Source: Spirochaetia bacterium (GTDB taxonomy: Bacteria > Spirochaetota > Spirochaetia > Treponematales > Breznakiellaceae). Taken from it: DNA of 17,428 nt. The stretch covers positions 1-17,428 of the forward strand of contig BOAU01000044.1 in NCBI GenBank assembly GCA_026002025.1, read 5' to 3'. Positions within the stretch are counted from its first letter, which is position 1. Every line of letters starts with the position of its first letter. This document shows positions 13,346 to 17,428 of the stretch, piece by piece. Both the position numbers and the translations under genes were made by a program. The notes below the pieces were generated by a model, which had not been told where the DNA came from, did not search any database, and saw only the letters and a list, made by a program, of their open reading frames with translations.

Positions 13346-13873
13346 TTACAGTATCAGCTCCCAATACCCCACATCCAGCCACTTGTTCATCTTGAAACCT
13401 ATTTCGTTAAACTGCGCGATCTTTTTAAACCCGAATTTTTCATGGATGGCAACACTGGCCTCATTCGGTAAGGTAATCCCCGCAACTACCGCGTGGGTAT
13501 CGGTCTGCTTTACCGCTTCCAGAAGATGGGCAAAAAGTTTACCGCCGATGCCCTTTCCCTCCATGCCGTTTTTAATGTAGAGGGAATCCTCCACAGAGTA
13601 GCGGTAGGAAATGCGCTCCTTCCAGGTGTTCACATAGGCGTAGCCCAGAATCGTCCCGTCCTCTTCCCAAACAAACCAGGGGAATTTGGCGGTAACATTT
13701 TTGATGCGGCCTTCCATTTCGGCGGCGCCTACCGGCCTTTCCTCAAAGCTGACAACCGTATTGGTGATGTAGTAATTGTATATGCCGCAGATTGCCAGGG
13801 CATCGGAAGTTTTCACCGGGCGAATCGGAGGAGGAGCATCCGTTGCCCGGCGGCGCGGTTGGGTGTTCATCAT
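13346..13873 (-). CDS. GNAT acetyltransferase, phosphinothricin acetyltransferase-like
   Basis: A 175-residue cytoplasmic GNAT-fold enzyme transferring acetyl from acetyl-CoA to an amine. IRPVKTSDALAICGIYNYYI opens the domain, NGMEGKGIGGKLF carries the acetyl-CoA pyrophosphate-binding loop, and NEASVAIHEKFGFKKIAQF with the end WLDVGYWEL matches the phosphinothricin/methionine-sulfone acetyltransferase family. Most relatives in non-producing bacteria act on amino-acid analogues, so resistance to phosphinothricin should not be assumed. AGGAG lies 5 bases before the first ATG; the second adjacent ATG is equally possible. It is transcribed convergently to the antitoxin gene and divergently from manA. 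Confidence 0.85.
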   Translation of the reverse strand: MMNTQPRRRATDAPPPIRPVKTSDALAICGIYNYYITNTVVSFEERPVGAAEMEGRIKNVTAKFPWFVWEEDGTILGYAYVNTWKERISYRYSVEDSLYIKNGMEGKGIGGKLFAHLLEAVKQTDTHAVVAGITLPNEASVAIHEKFGFKKIAQFNEIGFKMNKWLDVGYWELIL

Positions 13874-13909
13874 GGTTTCTCCTTTTCCATTATCTTATCC
13901 GACTTTGCC

Positions 13910-13939
13910 ATGACAAATCTATCCCATACGATCTATAGT
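13910..13939 (+). promoter_or_regulatory. Promoter of manA, likely leaderless
   Basis: ATGACA (13910-13915) and TATAGT (13934-13939) each match consensus at five of six positions and are 18 bases apart. The manA ATG starts five bases after the -10 box and there is no Shine-Dalgarno sequence, so the transcript probably begins at or beside the start codon. Confidence 0.5.
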
Positions 13940-13944
13940 CAGTT

Positions 13945-15075
13945 ATGGTTTTTTTTGAAAAGCGAAATCTTATCCCCCTGATCCCAAACCGGGTCAGGCG
14001 GAATTACCGGGGCGGCGCAGGGATAGACCGGCTGCAGGGCAGGGACGGCGCGGCCGACAGTGATCAGCCCGAGGACTGGGTTGCCTCCCTGGTTGCGGCA
14101 AAAAACCCGGGACTGCCCCCGGTTGATCATGAGGGCTTTTCCCGGTGCGCCCTGAACGCCCACGGCTCTGTTGCCCGGCCCTTTCTTATTGATGTGATTC
14201 GCTCTGATCCGGAATTTTACCTGGGCGGCGAATACTACCGAAAGCACGGCGTTGATCTGGGCTTCCTCCTCAAAATTCTGGATTCAGGTATGCGGCTCCA
14301 CACCCAGGTCCACCCTACCGCCGCCTTTGCACAGGAGTACCTCGCCTCCCCCTACGGCAAACTGGAGTGTTACTACATTCTGGAAGCGCGGCCGGGAACC
14401 AGCCCCTATATCAGGCTGGGGTTTCAGCATCTTCCTTCACGGGAAGAATGGAAGCGGATCATCCTTGAACAGGACATAGCCGCCATGGACCGCTGTTTTG
14501 AAAAGGTCCCTGTCCGTCCCGGTGAAGTGTGGTACATCCCCGGCGGAGTCCCCCACGCAATCGGCGAGAATATCATGATGCTGGAAATCATGGAACCTTC
14601 GGATCTGGTGGTCCGCTGCGAGTTCGAGCGGGAAGGGATCATCGTGCCCCCGGAAGCGCGGTTCATGGGCAAGGACATTGATTTCTGTTTGGATATATTT
14701 CATTACGAGGAAAAGTCCGTGGAGGAGATCACCGCCGCCTACCGGATAAATCCAACCCTCATGGGGGAATCTTTTGCTTTTAAGCATGAACAGCTGGTGG
14801 GGTCAGAGCTAAGCCCCGGTTTCCGGGTGGAACGGATCACGGTGGAACCTTCTTCGAAGTTCCACCTGGAACGTTCCGAAAACACCAGGGCCGGCGGCGG
14901 CCTTCCCGCCGTCGCACTGGTTACCAGGGGCGGTGTTCAATTTACCGCGGGTAATGAAAAAGAAATACTGAAGAGCGGAGACAGTATCTTTATCGCTGCA
15001 GGGGCGGATTGGACAGGGATCGAAAACAAAGGAACAGCCGCCGCAGAGCTGTGTCTGGTGCTGCCCGCGGAATAG
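13945..15075 (+). CDS. manA: Mannose-6-phosphate isomerase, type I
   Basis: A 376-residue zinc-dependent cupin enzyme interconverting mannose 6-phosphate and fructose 6-phosphate in the cytoplasm. The four expected zinc ligands are visible: Gln121 and His123 in LHTQVHPT, Glu141 in GKLECYYILEA, and His204 in YIPGGVPHAIG. The N-terminal block NRVRRNYRGGAGIDRL and PEDWVAS also fit the family, and a second cupin half follows. The only in-frame ATG near the start is at 13945; it has no ribosome-binding site but has a -10 box five bases upstream. The gene would feed mannose, for instance released by the GH113-like hydrolase, into glycolysis, or supply mannose 6-phosphate for GDP-mannose. It ends 5 bases before the convergent Gfo/Idh gene. 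Confidence 0.9.
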   Translation: MVFFEKRNLIPLIPNRVRRNYRGGAGIDRLQGRDGAADSDQPEDWVASLVAAKNPGLPPVDHEGFSRCALNAHGSVARPFLIDVIRSDPEFYLGGEYYRKHGVDLGFLLKILDSGMRLHTQVHPTAAFAQEYLASPYGKLECYYILEARPGTSPYIRLGFQHLPSREEWKRIILEQDIAAMDRCFEKVPVRPGEVWYIPGGVPHAIGENIMMLEIMEPSDLVVRCEFEREGIIVPPEARFMGKDIDFCLDIFHYEEKSVEEITAAYRINPTLMGESFAFKHEQLVGSELSPGFRVERITVEPSSKFHLERSENTRAGGGLPAVALVTRGGVQFTAGNEKEILKSGDSIFIAAGADWTGIENKGTAAAELCLVLPAE

Positions 15076-15086
15076 GGCCGCTATTT
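15067..15086 (+). terminator. Weak possible terminator after manA
   Basis: GCGG (15067-15070) can pair with CCGC (15078-15081) across a 7-base loop that contains the manA stop, followed by TATTTTTT. Alternatively AATAG pairs with CTATT. Stems are short, so this is a weak candidate that overlaps the 3' end of the convergent gene. Confidence 0.25.
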
Positions 15087-16040
15087 TTTCAGGGCCTCAC
15101 GGGCAATGCAGCAGATCTGAAAGGTCCGCATGGCGCTTTCCAATGTGCTGGGACAGGTCCCCCGGCCAAGGAGTTCATCCACAATACTTTGTTCCAGGGG
15201 CAGGCCCACATGTTCAACTTCGGGTAATATAATTTCTTCGATGCCCGTCGCGGTTTCAAGCCGGGCCTTGCCGCCGGTGCTCATGCCGGGAAAGGTGAGG
15301 ATGCCCTTGTCCCCCATTACTTCGCAGTAATCCTGCGATTTGAATGCGCCGTATTGCCAGAGGCCGCTGATCAGTATATTGTCTTGGCCGCGGGCAATAA
15401 GGGCGGCACCGTCCTCGCCGGGGCGGGAACTGCTGTAATTTACGGCGTCAACGTTCCAGTCATGGAGGGGCCCGAAAAGAAAGTCCAGCAGATCCACCAG
15501 ATGCACATCGGTTTCAAAAAAGACGCCGCCCCCGGCAAGCGCCGCATTTCCCCGCCAGCCGGAGATGGTCTTTTGCGTATCCGATCGGAACACCCGCACA
15601 CCGCGCACCGGTGCAATTTTTTTCAGCAGTTCCTGAATCTTCTGCGTTTTTGGGAGAGCACGGCGGTAGTGGGCGACAAAGATTTTCTTGCCCGATGCGG
15701 CGAAGGCCCTTTGCAGTTCCTCTGCGTCTTTGTAATCGGGAGCAATCGGCTTTTCCAAATAGCAATGCTTGCCCGCCTCAGCGACACGCAGGGCCATCTC
15801 TTTGTGGGTATCCGGTGTAGTGGCGATATAGACGATGTCGATGTCCGCACAGGCCAGCAATTCCGCAACGCCGGGAAATACCGTCCCGTGGCCGTGCCGC
15901 TTTACCCAGTCGTGGGCCTTGGCGATAGTGCGGTTGGTAAGGCCGAACAATTCGGAGTCCCGGCATTTGTAGAGGCCAGGGCCGTTCTTAATTTCCGTGA
16001 CATCCCCGCAGCCTATCATCCCCCAGTGGACTTTTTCCAT
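15081..16040 (-). CDS. Gfo/Idh/MocA family oxidoreductase
   Basis: A 319-residue NAD(P)-dependent oxidoreductase of the glucose-fructose oxidoreductase/inositol dehydrogenase family. The N-terminal Rossmann domain has GMIGCGDV (7-14) and the hallmark EKP motif with Lys97 (CYLEKPIA). The second domain has GGGVFFETDVHLVDLLDFLFG with Asp178 and His180 in the catalytic region. Members oxidise or epimerise sugars, inositols or sugar nucleotides; the substrate is not evident. It starts 5 bases after the DinB-family stop and follows a nucleotidyltransferase gene, so these three probably form one operon. No strong ribosome-binding site precedes the ATG, so translation may depend on coupling to the upstream gene. 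Confidence 0.9.
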   Translation of the reverse strand: MEKVHWGMIGCGDVTEIKNGPGLYKCRDSELFGLTNRTIAKAHDWVKRHGHGTVFPGVAELLACADIDIVYIATTPDTHKEMALRVAEAGKHCYLEKPIAPDYKDAEELQRAFAASGKKIFVAHYRRALPKTQKIQELLKKIAPVRGVRVFRSDTQKTISGWRGNAALAGGGVFFETDVHLVDLLDFLFGPLHDWNVDAVNYSSSRPGEDGAALIARGQDNILISGLWQYGAFKSQDYCEVMGDKGILTFPGMSTGGKARLETATGIEEIILPEVEHVGLPLEQSIVDELLGRGTCPSTLESAMRTFQICCIAREALKK

Positions 16041-16045
16041 GACGC

Positions 16046-16561
16046 TTAAAACGCCGCCAGTACACCGCTGAAATCGTTGTCCTTCCCCAGCAGTTCCAGG
16101 TAGAGGGAAACCATGCCCCGGTGGTGGGTCTCGTGGTTCAGGACCTGGAGCAGGGTTCCGTAAAAGGGGTGCTCATGGGGTGTCCCGTGGGAATCGACAT
16201 ACTTCAGATTTTTCCCCAAATCATCTTCGTCCAGCTCTGCAATCAAGTTGATGATCAGCTTGTCCAGTTCGGGCCGTTTGGCAAGGTATTCATCTTTATG
16301 GGGGAAAAGAAGATCCTTGAAGCTCAATTCGCTTTGAAAGAGGCCGTCCTTCAATGTTTTGAATTCCTTTATACCGCCGAAACGCTTAAGCCAGGTGATA
16401 TCGGCAATATACACATGGGAACAGAGGGCGCGTATTGATTTAAAAAAGCCGTTGAATTCCCGATTCCATTCATCATCACTCAAGGTCTTGATGATTTCGT
16501 CCATCTTCCCGTTGGCGATCTGGTTGTACCGCGCCAGGGTCTCAAAAATTTTCTTACCCAT
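16046..16561 (-). CDS. DinB family protein
   Basis: A 171-residue four-helix-bundle protein of the DinB/YfiT-like superfamily. Three histidines arranged for metal binding are visible: His49 in LCSHVYIAD, and His143 and His147 in NHETHHRGMVS. Known members include thiol-dependent transferases and many uncharacterised stress-linked proteins. I place the start at MGKKIF (16561), where AAGGAG lies six bases upstream, rather than at a farther ATG at 16633 that would sit inside the preceding gene. It lies between the nucleotidyltransferase and the Gfo/Idh oxidoreductase genes with short gaps of 17 and 5 bases. Function unknown. Confidence 0.8.
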   Translation of the reverse strand: MGKKIFETLARYNQIANGKMDEIIKTLSDDEWNREFNGFFKSIRALCSHVYIADITWLKRFGGIKEFKTLKDGLFQSELSFKDLLFPHKDEYLAKRPELDKLIINLIAELDEDDLGKNLKYVDSHGTPHEHPFYGTLLQVLNHETHHRGMVSLYLELLGKDNDFSGVLAAF

Positions 16562-16578
16562 AATGTTCTCCTTATGAT

Positions 16579-17428
16579 TTATTTCCAAAGCGCCGCAGGG
16601 TATTTCCCGGCGGCGGTAAGTTCCGCAATGCATTTAATCGCGGCTTCCCGGTCTTCCTTGTAGGTTACGCCAAACCAATGGGAATCCGCTTCCAGCGCCT
16701 TGATCCTGACGTACCCCTGCCGAATAAACCAGTCGGCAGCCAGGGGCAGATAACATTCGGCCTTGAGTTCCCCGCCGGGCCGGTTTGCAAAATCTTTAAG
16801 GAAATTGTCAAAGTATTCCTTGAACCGGGAGATGATCTGCGGGGGGAAACCCCAGAAGTTCATGGACACCGGCGTATCCGCTGCAAGCGCCCGGATGCTC
16901 CCGTCAGGATTGGTGTTGAAGATGCGTCCATCTTTTTTTTCGATTGCCAAAAGCTCATTCACCGAAGTGAGGTAGCCGTCCTTGATTTCGCAGACGCCAC
17001 GGGTAACGGTTCCCTGGGGGCTGAGTGTCGGCTCAACTTTATAGGGTACGATGGCGGCATCCTTTGAGGCTGGGTCCGCAAGGTACTTACCAATTACCGT
17101 GAAGGCTTCCCTGCCGTAAAAATCATCGGCGTTCAGCACCGCAAAGGGTGCGTCGATGCAGGGCGCGGCGCAGAGCAGCGCATGGGCGGTCCCCCAGGGC
17201 TTTGTCCGGCCCAATCCCGTAACCCGTTTATAAATATCCTCCGGCACCAAACTGTCCATTTCCTGAAAGGCGATCTCGCAGTTTACCTGCGATCCCAAAC
17301 GGGCGAGCACCAGCTCGCGGAAATCCTTTTCAATATCATGCCGGATGATAAAAACAACCTTGGTGAATCCCGAGCGGATGGCGTCAAAAACCGAATAGTC
17401 CAGCAGCACCTCGCCGTTCTTCCCGATC
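16579..17428 (-). CDS. NTP-transferase (sugar nucleotidyltransferase family), 5' end outside window
   Basis: The reading frame stays open to the window edge, where it reads IGKNGEVLLDYSVFDAIRSG, the segment that follows the glycine-rich nucleotide-binding loop in this family. The N-terminal 20-25 residues are therefore missing, and the apparent GTG start at 17409 is internal. LGRTKPWGTAHALLCA and VLNADDFYG (nucleotide and metal binding) identify a nucleotidyltransferase fold like glucose-1-phosphate thymidylyl- or uridylyltransferases. The VSMNFWGFPPQIISRFKEYF and HWFGVTYKEDRE segments are typical of an uncharacterised NDP-sugar pyrophosphorylase-like group. Expected to activate a sugar phosphate with NTP in the cytoplasm. 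First visible gene of the operon with the DinB and Gfo/Idh genes. Confidence 0.88.
   Translation of the reverse strand, partial: IGKNGEVLLDYSVFDAIRSGFTKVVFIIRHDIEKDFRELVLARLGSQVNCEIAFQEMDSLVPEDIYKRVTGLGRTKPWGTAHALLCAAPCIDAPFAVLNADDFYGREAFTVIGKYLADPASKDAAIVPYKVEPTLSPQGTVTRGVCEIKDGYLTSVNELLAIEKKDGRIFNTNPDGSIRALAADTPVSMNFWGFPPQIISRFKEYFDNFLKDFANRPGGELKAECYLPLAADWFIRQGYVRIKALEADSHWFGVTYKEDREAAIKCIAELTAAGKYPAALWK

Noticed and set aside
16562..16633. N-terminal extension of the DinB-family protein
   Set aside because: The added residues are unlike the family, overlap the upstream gene, and the AAGGAG site sits before the internal ATG at 16561.
1..17428. CRISPR arrays, insertion sequences or prophage genes
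   Set aside because: No regularly spaced repeats, transposase, integrase or phage structural genes are seen; only the two-copy 33-bp repeat and decayed fragments.

Overview
The window looks like the chromosome of a host-associated, fermentative bacterium. Its GC content is moderate (near 50 percent by eye). Shine-Dalgarno sites are AGGAG-like, and the sugar-binding protein has a signal peptide followed by a Gly/Gln-rich linker. This gene set and style fit a spirochaete of the Treponema group, perhaps a termite-gut treponeme. That assignment is inference: no rRNA or other marker gene lies in the window.

Positions 1-8907 (minus strand) form one long sugar-acid and oligosaccharide operon with a near-consensus promoter at 8879-8907. 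In transcription order it holds a periplasmic sugar-binding protein, two MalF/MalG-type permeases, an SDR dehydrogenase, a cytoplasmic GH113-like beta-mannanase/mannosidase, a UxuA-type mannonate dehydratase, an RraA-family aldolase-like protein, a type II pantothenate kinase, an aldo/keto reductase with two 4Fe-4S motifs, and the first codons of a membrane protein that leaves the window. I read it as uptake and breakdown of a mannose- or uronate-containing oligosaccharide. The SDR and UxuA would convert fructuronate via mannonate to 2-keto-3-deoxygluconate. The RraA-like protein might cleave that product without phosphorylation, and the reductase might act on the resulting aldehyde. The binding-protein gene carries a run of 12 G just after the signal peptide, which could switch uptake on and off by slippage.

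Positions 8908-11915 hold a divergent pair, a MATE efflux pump translationally coupled to an atypical NAD-dependent epimerase. These converge, with overlapping stop codons, on a small membrane protein of the 'small multi-drug export' family.

Positions 11882-13040 are AT-richer and gene-poor, and look like a genomic scar. They contain a candidate small RNA with a TTGACA promoter, a full-length hairpin and a T-tract (11945-12063), a second nested hairpin (12208-12266), two copies of a 33-bp repeat, a gene-end remnant, one small intact gene and a truncated XRE-type regulator remnant. An apparently orphan CopG/BrnA-like antitoxin follows.

Positions 13346-17428 contain housekeeping-type genes: a phosphinothricin-type acetyltransferase, a type I mannose-6-phosphate isomerase, a Gfo/Idh/MocA oxidoreductase, a DinB-family protein and a sugar nucleotidyltransferase cut by the window end. 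Two genes (the small membrane protein and manA) have a TATAGT box exactly five bases before the ATG, as expected for leaderless transcripts.
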